This document shows positions 11,214 to 20,310 of a DNA stretch of 64,000 nt, piece by piece. Under the pieces are notes generated by a model, which did not search any database, was not told where the DNA came from, and saw only the letters and a list, made by a program, of their open reading frames with translations. Position numbers and translations under genes: made by a program. The DNA comes from Colocasia esculenta (lineage: Eukaryota; Streptophyta; Magnoliopsida; Alismatales; Araceae), in NCBI GenBank assembly GCA_014218235.1, contig CM024753.1, forward strand, positions 186,038,348-186,102,347. Reading direction: 5' to 3'. Positions within the stretch are counted from its first letter, which is position 1, and every line of letters starts with the position of its first letter.

Positions 11214-12624
11214 TGTTGGGTTCTCATGTGGGAGAATGTTGGGTTTACATGAGAATGTTAAGTTGACATGATGGTATGTTTATTTTTGATGATGAGATTT
11301 CATGAACAATACAAATTGATGTTTGTGTATATGTGAAACATAATGAGAATGCTAAGTCAAGCAAATGTTAATCAAGAAAAGCAAATGCTAATCAAGAAAA
11401 ACATGTTTAACTAGTTCATTTAAATGTTCATTATATCTCACTAATAATGTTCTTAAATGTAGGTGAGATTCCATGCAAGACAAAGCCCAAAATTCAAGTG
11501 CAAAAGAACAAGACAAGCTGCTGGAATAGTGCCCTGTCAACAGGTGAATAGTGCCCTGTCGACAGCAACACTGCCCTGTCGACAGCACCCCTGTCGACAG
11601 CAAAACTGCCCTATCGACAGATACACAAGAAATCTATTCCAGAAAGCCCAGTCTTCTGGATCTTGCAACACTGTCTGTTCCTGTCGACAGCAGCAAGTCG
11701 GCTGTCGACAGACGGAGTTTTGGGAAGATCTAATGGCCAGGATATGATCTATATTTTGGTGTTTCCTTTTAGCACGACTCTCTATGCTTGGACACCACTA
11801 TATATGGATCATATGAGGCTATTTTCGCAGCAAGGAGCCTCCACACAAAAAACCCTAAGCCAAGAACAAGAAGAAGAAGGTTCCCCTGTTCTCTGCTTCA
11901 ACTCTCTGTTCTGCTCAAGGAAGATCCATCTCACGAGAGGAGTTGAAGTCAGTTTGTCCACGAATCAAGCTTCGTCTACATCGTCTGATCATCATCACCA
12001 CGAAGCTTGGAGTTCTTCTGGACGACCACACGAAGAGTTCTTCATCTCCGGATTTGTTCTACAACTCAGAACTCTTCTTTCTTTCTACCTTCATATATCT
12101 GTGTGTGTGTGTACTGATTGGAGGTCAGTACGTGGTGTTTGTGGAAGTGTGTGTGGTTTGTGATCTGTACAAGGGTTGTGCACAGATTATAGTGTGGTGT
12201 CTTGGTCAGATCAAGGCTAGAGGATCTAATATGTTGTGAACCTGATCTAGCGTGTGTGTGTGTGGTGTGTGTGGTTGAGCCGTTGTGCTCGTGTGTGTGT
12301 GTTGTACTCAATTGTTGAGTAGTGTGTCCTCACTGTGTGGGGGGTGGACGTAGGAGTCACGTGGTGTGATCTCCGAACACCTAAAAATCCCTTGTGCACT
12401 GTGGTTTGACTTGTGGTTTGCATTGTGTTGTGCTAGATGCATGCATAGGGATTTCGTCTACACACTACTTATTGATTTATTCACACATGTTGAATCAGAT
12501 CAAAGGGGTTTTAATTGAGTAAATCTATTAATCCGAAGTAGTTTTTAAATTGCTTAAGTTTCCGCTGCAAATCTATTCAACCCCCCCTTCTAGCTTTGCC
12601 ATAACCGAATATCCGATCCTAACA
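11214..12624 (+). repeat. Element B 3' LTR
   Basis: 1411 bases, nearly identical to 6059-7495, with six CTGTCGACAG or one-mismatch copies at 11556-11711. Its end CTAACA at 12624 is followed by GACCC, the TSD partner. Confidence 0.9.
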
Positions 12625-13770
12625 GACCCTCTTAGCACCACTGCCAGGACACGACGATGAAGGTGTCACCTTCGGTCACTGAATGTAGAGAGGCAACCAG
12701 CCGTGTTCCTTACCGGAAGGTCCTAAGGGCAAAGCCTACCCTGGGGCACACGCCGACACACAAACTGGCCACAGAAACCACCCGAGGCAGCACAAGCACT
12801 GTCGCGCCCCCACAGACTGTCGCGATGCCATCGTGATGGAGAAGGGCACCGTGACAATAGCCTTGATGCGACGGGCCAGCGAGTCGCGACAGCCTCCCTA
12901 CCACGACGGGAAACCAGATCGCGACTGCCAACCGCACCGTGATAAGGTCGCGCCCGACCGGGGTGACGCCTCTACTGATGTCACGACGCGCACCGCGGCT
13001 GCGACATCAGTCGAGAGGCAGACCACGAGATGCTCTATCCCGGGCCGCCCAGAACCATACAAACATGCACACACGGGGAGGGGAGCATGGGGAAAGCTAT
13101 AAAGCTAACTACAAAACCCAGAGGACTCCCGATCCACCCAGATTGGGAAGGGCACAAGAAATCCCTACCTTTCACGAAGAATGAACCCCGTAGGTCCCTT
13201 TACGATGGATCGACCACCTCCCCCGTGCTCCACGTGAGCTCCACGACGCCACGGCACCACGCACGACCCTCCTCCTCACCTGCAACACTCAAAGGGGAGA
13301 GGGGGAGGCGGAGCACCGCCGGAGGGAGAGGGAGAAGGGAAGAAGAAGAGAGAGAGGGAAGGGGTAGCCGGCCATTGCCTTAAGCCCCCGGCACCCAGAA
13401 CGCGACGGACCGCCCCGTCGCGTTAACAACCTTAATGCGACGGGTCCACGGACTGCGACAAGAACGCGCCCCGCACGGGCGCCGCGACAACGCGACAAGC
13501 TGTACTGACACACCTGCCACCCTGACAGGCGTCAGACGACCGGACAGTGCAACACGACAAAACATTGTCGCGGCCCGTTGACCGGGTGCGACAGCAAGAC
13601 GCGACAGAGAACCAGGGCACGACCAACACGCGATCCACAAGCTCGCCGCGACACGGATGATTGTCGCGTCGGTCACCCCCGACGTGACACCAACACATCA
13701 CCCAGTCTGGACACGTCAGTGGCCAGTCATCCCACGACACCGGACGGAAGCTGGGAAACCGGGTCTTACA
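12625..13770 (-). repeat. Element A 5' LTR, outer part beyond the element B insertion
   Basis: Continuation of the same LTR after element B. It starts with the second GACCC copy (12625-12629) and ends GGGTCTTACA at 13770, giving a TG...CA LTR on the minus strand. It carries the same GCGACA-rich composition as 4950-5980. A stretch near 13070-13400 repeats features of 5160-5620 (GGGGAGGGGAGCATG, then CCCAGAACGCGACG), supporting a duplication inside this LTR. Confidence 0.75.
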
Positions 13771-14956
13771 CCTGTGCCGACTCCCATGCCTCTACCACAA
13801 CAACCTCCACCTCCATCACAGCCTGTTGCTCGGGCTGAAGTTGCCAATGCCGAACCCATCTAGGAAACCACTTGGTGCTATGACGATGAACCTTCCGAGG
13901 TCATGTTCGTACGCCATTTACCTACACCTCCTACATTGTCATCAATTATCATCAAACCTTCCATAATTAAGCCTCCACCCATCATTACACCTCCCATTGC
14001 GCCGACACCCTCGGCAACCCAACCCGAGCAAATCTTCCCCTTCATACCTATTGCGCCTCCACTGGCCATACAACCCTCGATTCCATCCACACCTACTCCC
14101 ATCTAACGGAGCGGGTGCACCCCTTTGAGGAGCAACAAAAAAGTACAGCAGAAGCAGGAAGTCCCAGGACCGGGCATGCTTTCTAAAATCCGAGATTATA
14201 TTCCTCGCATGCCGGTCATTGTCAAAATATCAAGCACATTTACCGAGCGAGAGTCCTCCCCTCTACTCATGGCCGTCAAGAGGCCTTCTAAACATATGCC
14301 AATCATTCTAGCTGCCAACCAGTCACATTTCAAAATACTCAATAGGGAATCTCCCTCTCCAAGCTCTCATGACCCCTCACACCATTGTTGTGAACCTTCC
14401 CACTCTAGTGAAGGGGTCAACTACTTAGATAGTACTCACGCACTCCAAAGCCAAATCTTTGGCACAATCAATTAATCAAGGGGTGATGCCCCTTTCCATA
14501 TCACACATTATACAATCTTTGGGCACAGTCCTCTCTTTGTTGCTTCCAACTCTACCGGTGGAACTCCCCACCCTTTCATTAAACTGCATTCCAAGGGAGT
14601 TACCACTATTTCTTGAAACTCTGACGGAAGTCAACCGTCCCCCAATCATTGAGAGTAGCTCAATTCCTCGGAGAAGAGAAAGACCATCTGCCCGCTGGCA
14701 CATTTTATGAGGAAGTACCTGAGGGTTAAAATGCCGACCCCCAAGCAGAAGCCCAAACGCCGGGCAAGGCAAAAAACCAAGGGGCCTCCTCCATATTTTC
14801 GATTTTCTTTTCAATCATCTTTTGTGCTTCTTAGCACCTTCCCGTGGGTTTTCCACGTTCCCTCCCCACGAGAGGCATTTTTTTTCTATTTATTTTATGA
14901 TTTTTCCTTCTATACTGGGCATCACGCCCCTTTTTGTACATCCTATTCTCCACACC

Positions 14957-15165
14957 GTGCCCCACGCGGCACCTTCCCCTTTCGTGCCCCACGTTGCACA
15001 CTTCCCTTTAGTGCCCCACGTGGCACATCTCCTTCCAGTTCCCCACGTGGCACATCTCCTTCCAGTGCCCCACGTGGCATATCTCCTTCCAGTGCCCCAC
15101 GCGGCACCTCTCCATCTTGCGCCCCACGCTGTGCGCTTCCTTTCTCGGCCCCTCGTGGCCCACTT
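14957..15165 (+). repeat. 27-bp minisatellite, about 7-8 degenerate copies
   Basis: Tandem units built on CCACGTGGCACATCTCC followed by TTCCAGTGC. In one plus frame they encode a repeating nonapeptide (APRGTSPSS). The units contain CACGTG, the G-box core. Copies toward both ends are more diverged. The open frames 14707-15237 and 14822-15391 exist because of this repeat and are not called as genes. Confidence 0.75.
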
Positions 15166-15330
15166 TTTCCTTTCTCCCCTTCGGCCCGTCCGGATTCTTT
15201 TCCTCTTACAGGGCACCGCTCCCTCCTTCTTCTCTAAACCCCTCCGGCCCCGCTGGAGTCTCCAAAGTCCTTCCTCCACTCTCTCCTCGCCACCTTTAAT
15301 CGGGTCCTTCGACCCTTCTCGCATTGTTTT

Positions 15331-15555
15331 AGGGGCTTTAGCCCCCACCTATCTTTTTAAATTTCCAATAAAAAAATGTAAATTCTTCTAGAACACCAAG
15401 TCTCGCCCCGACACAGGGCATTCATCCTTTCTCTTCACCCTCTTCCAGGGTTTTAGCCCCCATGTATCTTTCTAATTTGTGAATAAAAATGTAAATTCTT
15501 TTAGACCTCAGAGTCTCACCCCAGCGCAGGGCATTCATCTTTTCTTTACCCTCCG
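15331..15555 (+). repeat. Two tandem ~115-bp units
   Basis: The first unit starts near TTTAGCCCCCACCTATC (15337) and the second near TTTAGCCCCCATGTATC (15452). Both include AATGTAAATTCTT, AGTCTC and CAGGGCATTCATC. Confidence 0.7.
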
Positions 15556-16463
15556 AATTCTTACTTTGAAAGTTATTATTAATATCAATGTCAAAAAAAA
15601 AATCCATAAAAAGATGAATATTTCAAGCATTGCCATGCTATGGCAGCATTTCCATTATGAGAATCACGCGCCAGGAGTCCAAAATTCTCTCCCGTGTCAT
15701 TAAGGTTTGCCCTTGGCATGGGCACCTGCACACACTTCACGGCGTCCTAAGCCAATTGCTCCCGGTAGACACCGTCACCGTCACAGCCATGCATGAAAGG
15801 CACAAATGTCTGATTCTCTCCTTACTCGTCGAAGTATGAGTAGTAGAAGCAGTCTGGGCAAGGCAACCAACCCAAAACACTCCCTCAGAAGAGGACGTCT
15901 CAAAAAAATGGGTAAAAATAAATGACCAACAAAAAAAAATCAAGTCAAATGCATGTCAAGAGTGGCAAAGTCCCCGCGGAGATCCAAATAGACCCGGTCG
16001 TATACATGTAAAAATCAAAATCAAATCAAGTTAAATAGGGCATGGCAAAGTCCCCGCAGGGACCCAAATGGGCCTGGTCGTATGCATGTCCCTAACAATC
16101 AAATAGTCATCATTCAAGATTTCAAAAGCCCCAATGCTTATTGAGACTGAACCTTCTGACGGTTGTGCCAAGGAAGGAAGTCAAACCCAACTCCTCAATG
16201 TCCATACCAAGCTTACCCAAAGCTTTCTTCCTTCTCCCTGCCAGACTTAGTCGCCTTTTTAGGCATGACTTTGATGGTAACATTGTTAACCACGTGCAAT
16301 CAGCGGTGGGCACCACCTTAAAATTGCACGCCCTACTCTGGGCATTCTTTAATGACACAGGAGGTAACAAGGACCCCCCGCCAGTCATTCTCATAACCCT
16401 AATGTCGCCATGGCATGCCAATGTCTCCAAAATCCAAAAAAAAAAAAGAGGGATATTTTCAAA

Positions 16464-16660
16464 ATAACAAAAAATCAAATATTTCCAAAATTTCATAAAA
16501 ATTCAAATATTTTCAAAAATCCAAAAAAATCAAATATTAAAAAACTCATAAAAATCAAATATTTTCAAAATACCACAAAAATTCAAATATTTTCAAAAGC
16601 CCATAAAAATTCGAATATTTTCAAAATCCCATAACAATTTGAATATTTTAAAATCCAAAA
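16464..16660 (+). repeat. AT-rich degenerate tandem repeat (~30 bp)
   Basis: Repeated variants of AAAATTCAAATATTTTCAAAA separated by short CATA/CCA spacers. Low-complexity frames here are meaningless. Confidence 0.6.
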
Positions 16661-17440
16661 AAAAAATCCTCGATGGTGTTGCACAAGGCAAGCACGTTGC
16701 CTCTTGCTTGCGCTAGATCAATCACTTCTTCCAATCATTGTCTTCTCCCATCCTGAACTCCAAAATCCTTCAACCAGAGATTGCTCATCCTCATTGTTTA
16801 AAAACAAACAAATTGAATGAGCCATGCTTGTTGTTTAATGCTTTATCCATGCTGCATGCGCTATACTTTGAATGTGTTATTCCATGGTGTTTGTTATCTT
16901 GGCTAATGATTGTTTAGCGCATGATTCGAGTTACCTCATCCGGCGCAAACAGGCTGCTGCTACCCTCGCCATCAACCTATCTGCATTACTATATGTTATA
17001 CCTCTAGAGCATACCAAGGACCTTGTGGCTCTGAGGAATCTGGGATTTGAGTTCCCCTTTACCAAAAATAATGATTATCCCAGAGGATCCTTAGCCGCAC
17101 GGATAGGCCGTCACGCTTAGCATGTGATGATGACAGACCCATGCATAAACCCTGGTCCTGACTTACCGACGTAACGATATTATCCTTGGTTATTTTCTAC
17201 TCCTCTTTTAATCTTATTTTTCTTTTAGCCCAGTATACATGCATATTTGAAATCGTAGCGGAAAACCGCTCTTGCTTTGCAACTTGAGAGTCATCCGCGC
17301 CTCAAATTCAAGCAACCTTGAAATATTCCATTCCGGGTCAAGTATCCAACTCCCTTTGTTATCGCCACCGGGCTGATTTCCTTGAGAACCCTCTGTTTGG
17401 ATTTATCACTCTCTTCATCTTTTCTTTTAAGCTCCCAGAG

Positions 17441-17650
17441 ATCCACCCGAGGCAGTGGCAGACGCCCCCGATGGTACAACCTAACGGATTGTGTCCTTAT
17501 GTACTTCCCCTTCGCTGGAAGTTGATCTCTCCTTCTCTCCATAAGATCCACCTGCGGCAGTGGCATACGCCCCCAATGGTGAAACCTAACGGATTGTGTC
17601 CTTAGGTACTTCCTCGACGCTGGAAGTTGATCTTTTCTTTCCTTTTTTGC
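17441..17650 (+). repeat. Two tandem 105-bp units
   Basis: ATCCACCCGAGGCAGTGGCA at 17441 is repeated as ATCCACCTGCGGCAGTGGCA at 17546. Both continue through CCTAACGGATTGTGTCCTTA and CGCTGGAAGTTGATCT. Confidence 0.8.
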
Positions 17651-18537
17651 CCACACGCACACCTTTATTTCCTTTCCAATCCAAGCAGTAGTTTCTCTAG
17701 GTCATCTTCTCGGTGGTGACTTCCTTGGGTGTTGAGAAAAGACTCTTATCAGGTGGTAGTCACCCATTGTCGCGCGTGTCTATTTTTCACTTGGCGTCTA
17801 CTTTTCAGTCCGCTCCACTGCACTCCACTTCGCTACGCTACATTTCTTTCATTCCATTCCATTCCATTTCGCTCCATTACGCTCCACTTCGTGTCCCTTC
17901 GCTCGCTCCCCTGCAAAGCAGACGCCAAGGCGTGGCTGCTGTAGACACGTGAATTCGACTCCATCGCGAGCATATTTCACATTGCACCATAATACCACAA
18001 ATGGCCTTCTTTTTGCCTTGCAAGAGTAGTTTCCCAATATTTTTTGATCTCACCCATTCTTTCTCGGTGCTTCCCCTGCGCGATCAGGTCGCGGGGGTCC
18101 GGGGGTAGCGCCCCTTGCGGGGGTCTCTGGGGACAGGGCCCCCGGAAGCTAAATTTGGTTAAGGCCCATGGACAACATCATTGATTTGTGTCCGCTACAT
18201 TGGACACCTTCTAGGAGGACTTTATGGGCTGAGCCCTGTCAGCTGCATTTAAGAGGCGCCACATCAATAATCATGATGTTTGTTGGAATCACGTCTGCGT
18301 CAGATGCTGCGTTTTATAAGCAGTCAAATCAAAATCAAATTTCGTCAGAGATTTGATTTCCCTAAGAAAACGCGAAGGGCTGCCCGGATGCAATGTACAA
18401 CGTAGCTGTAAGCTACAAACATCATTCAAATGTCAAATCGAGTAGAAATCGAGGAATCTTCTGAATCGTGGCGCGTTAGGCGGACGCGTTTCATGCTTAA
18501 TAGGCGTCCATTGTTGCCGACGCGATTTAATGAAGTT

Positions 18538-18552
18538 TTGCCTATAAATAGA
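18538..18552 (+). promoter_or_regulatory. TATA box of an LTR-like promoter
   Basis: CCTATAAATAGATC lies downstream of the GC-rich LTR-like block and upstream of a pyrimidine-rich leader. A donor-like AAGGTGAGG at 18675-18683 and an acceptor-like TTTTGTCAG near 19025-19033 precede the short ATG frame at 19049. The promoter role is inferred from layout only. Confidence 0.4.
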
Positions 18553-18864
18553 TCCTCGAGGGTAACCATTTCAACATTCTGCCCTCCACCTTGGCGGAGC
18601 CCTACCAGATTCTTCCCGCGACCCCTTCAGACCGTGGCGGAGCCCTGCCAGATCAACGACCCGACTTCCGAATCAAGGTGAGGCGTCTACCATTCCACGC
18701 ATACCGGAGCGAGGTGGGAGGAGCGCAGTCTTCCTCCTCTTCCTCCGTCCGATCAGCAATGCCACCACCACGTCGTCCATTTGGGCAAGCACCCCTTTCC
18801 TTTCTCCCCTTTTTCTTTACATCTACTCCTCCCAGGCCCCACATGACCCATTCTACACTTCTTT

Positions 18865-18902
18865 TACACACACACACACATGCATGCATACACACACACA
18901 CC
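18865..18902 (+). repeat. CA microsatellite
   Basis: ACACACACAC tracts interrupted by TGCATGCATA, just upstream of the possible gag-like start. Confidence 0.8.
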
Positions 18903-19336
18903 TATCATTTAGGGGTTTAAAACCACCACCTGGTGAGTCCTCCCCATTTTATTCATTTCATTTATTCGTTCGGGATTCGGTACTACATGCCTTATTTGGC
19001 TAATCCCTATTTTTCTTTGTCTATTTTGTCAGGATAATCAAACGAGAAAATGCCCTCTACCACGGCCGGCCGTGCTCGTAGAGGAAGAGAGGACCCACAT
19101 CATCCCCCGCGCAATCTCCCCACTCCAAAAATGTATTCTTCGCGATCAATTCCTTCCTCGCACCCCTCGTGCGTGCATTTCCATTCGGGACCCTTGTGTG
19201 CCTAGCGATCACGATCTTTTTATTTTCCGCATTTTCCTTTCATTTTCCACCGATCCATCTCACCTTATGCCCCCCTCTTTGTGGATTATATGCCTGGGGT
19301 TCTTGACAGACCCGCGACAGTGTCTACAATCGCCAA

Positions 19337-20310
19337 ATCAGCCTTTCGTACCCGCTACGACCACTTCGAGTTTGTCGTGACGCCTTTTAGGCTCACGAAT
19401 GCACCAACAGCCTTCATGAAGATGATGTACAGCGTGTTCCGAGAGTACTTGGACAAGTTCGTAGTAGTGTTCGTGGATGACATCCTAGTGTACTCAGCGA
19501 CAGCGGAGGAGCACGAGGCACACTTGAGGATTGTGTTGGAGGTACTGAGGAGTCACCAACTTTATGCCAAATTTAGCAAATGTGAATTTTGGCTAAAGGA
19601 GGTGCACTTTCTTGGACATGTAGTCTCAGGTGCAGGTGTGGCAGTGGATCCTGCCTAGGTCGAGGCCATGGTTTCTTGGGGCCATCCCACTAAAGTTACA
19701 GAGGTGCATAGTTTTATGGGGTTGGCTGGTTACTACAGGAGGTTTGTACTGGACTTTGCCAGAGTTGCAGAGGCGCTGACGAGGTTGACCATGCAAGAGA
19801 CCAGGTTTGTGTGGACGACAGAGTGTGAGTAAAGTTTCCAGAAGCTAAAGAGTAGATTGACTTCAGCCTCGATCCTTGTTTTCCGTCTGGTAGTTGTGGT
19901 TTTGTTGTATACATCGACGCTTCAAGGACTGGTCTTGGTGCCTTGTTGATGCAACACGGGAGGGTAGTCACGTATGCTTCTAGACAGCTAAAGAAGCATG
20001 AGCAGAACTATTCGACTCATGACTTGGAGCTTGCAGTAGTTGTGTTTGCCTTGAGGTTATGGAGACATTACTTGTATGGAGAGGTGTTCGAGGTGTTTAC
20101 GGACCACAGGAGTTTACAATATGTCTTCACTTAGAGGGATCTGAACCTGAGGCAGTGCAGGTGGGTCGAGTACCTGAAGGACTACGCCTTTACTCTTTCC
20201 TATCACCTAGGAAAGGCTAATGTCGTAGCTATCACTTTGATCAGGAGAGCCCACTTGAGTTCTTTGTTGGTTAGACACTAAAGGTTGTTAGAGGACGCCA
20301 TTCAGGGAGT
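19337..20310 (+). pseudogene. Element C pol, first fragment: RT and RNase H (5'-truncated)
   Basis: Recognisable homology to element A starts abruptly inside RT at 19337 (SAFRTRYDHFEF). It continues through FVVVFVDDILVY (intact DD, unlike A), the RT thumb (about to 19750) and RNase H (about 19890-20140, ending THDLELAVVVFALRLWRHYL and FTDHRSL). Stops occur at ~19657, ~19830, 20132 and in the linker, mostly TAG. There is no gag, protease, primer site or 5' LTR; upstream DNA is unrelated. The fragment ends at the GAGTG duplication where element C' inserted, and the same frame resumes at 26749. Not functional. Confidence 0.85.
20306..20310. repeat. Element C' target-site duplication, left copy
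   Basis: GAGTG, repeated at 26749-26753 directly after the other LTR. Confidence 0.9.

Larger units (their letters stand above)
6059..12624 (+). mobile_element. Element B: non-autonomous, gag-only Copia-like LTR retrotransposon
   Basis: A complete insertion with LTRs at 6059-7495 and 11214-12624 (both TGTTGGG...CTAACA), a 5-bp TSD, a primer-binding site and a polypurine tract AAAAAGGGGGAGAA at 11200-11213. The only recognisable coding sequence is a damaged gag with a coiled coil and CCHC knuckle; no protease, integrase, RT or RNase H is seen in the remaining ~2 kb. The tract 'ATCATCAAAAAGGGGGAGA' and the late-gag motif GPKQVWVPK are typical of Copia (Sire/Tork-type) elements. The arrangement matches what is called a TR-GAG element, mobilised in trans by a full-length relative. 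The LTRs are very similar, so it is younger than host element A. Confidence 0.85.
1..13770 (-). mobile_element. Element A: Ty3/gypsy chromovirus (Tekay/Del-like), 3' end outside window, interrupted by element B
   Basis: Read on the minus strand, this is 5' LTR (13770 down to 3736, minus the B insertion), primer-binding site, gag, protease, RT and RNase H, running off the left edge near the start of integrase. Excluding B, the 5' LTR is about 3.5 kb, starts TGTAAGACCC and ends CCGTTACA. Lineage is inferred from the single-frame gag-pol with one CCHC knuckle, the long LTR, and close similarity to element C, which still shows a chromodomain. The bases after the right LTR end are CCTGT (13771-13775), the expected TSD, but the partner lies outside the window. 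The coding region is dead (several stops, mutated catalytic residues). Confidence 0.85.
13771..19336. other. Degenerate retroelement-like DNA without an identifiable protein
   Basis: No conserved retroelement or host domain was found here. The left part (13771-14110) reads as a proline-rich frame with many small tandem motifs. 15920-16130 holds two related stretches containing GGCAAAGTCCCCGC and CCTGGTCGTAT. 18070-18150 is GC-rich with GGGGGTAGCGCCCC, a motif common in plant LTRs. A TATA box and possible leader follow at 18540. At 19049 a short frame begins MPSTTAGRARRGRED, resembling the basic start of a Ty3/gypsy gag, but it stops within ~50 codons. The likely reading is remains of a Tat/Ogre-like element; this is inference and boundaries were not found. 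Confidence 0.4.

Noticed and set aside
14707..15391. 176-189 codon frames as a Pro/Ser-rich gene
   Set aside because: Openness comes from the 27-bp minisatellite and C-rich composition; two frames are open at once.
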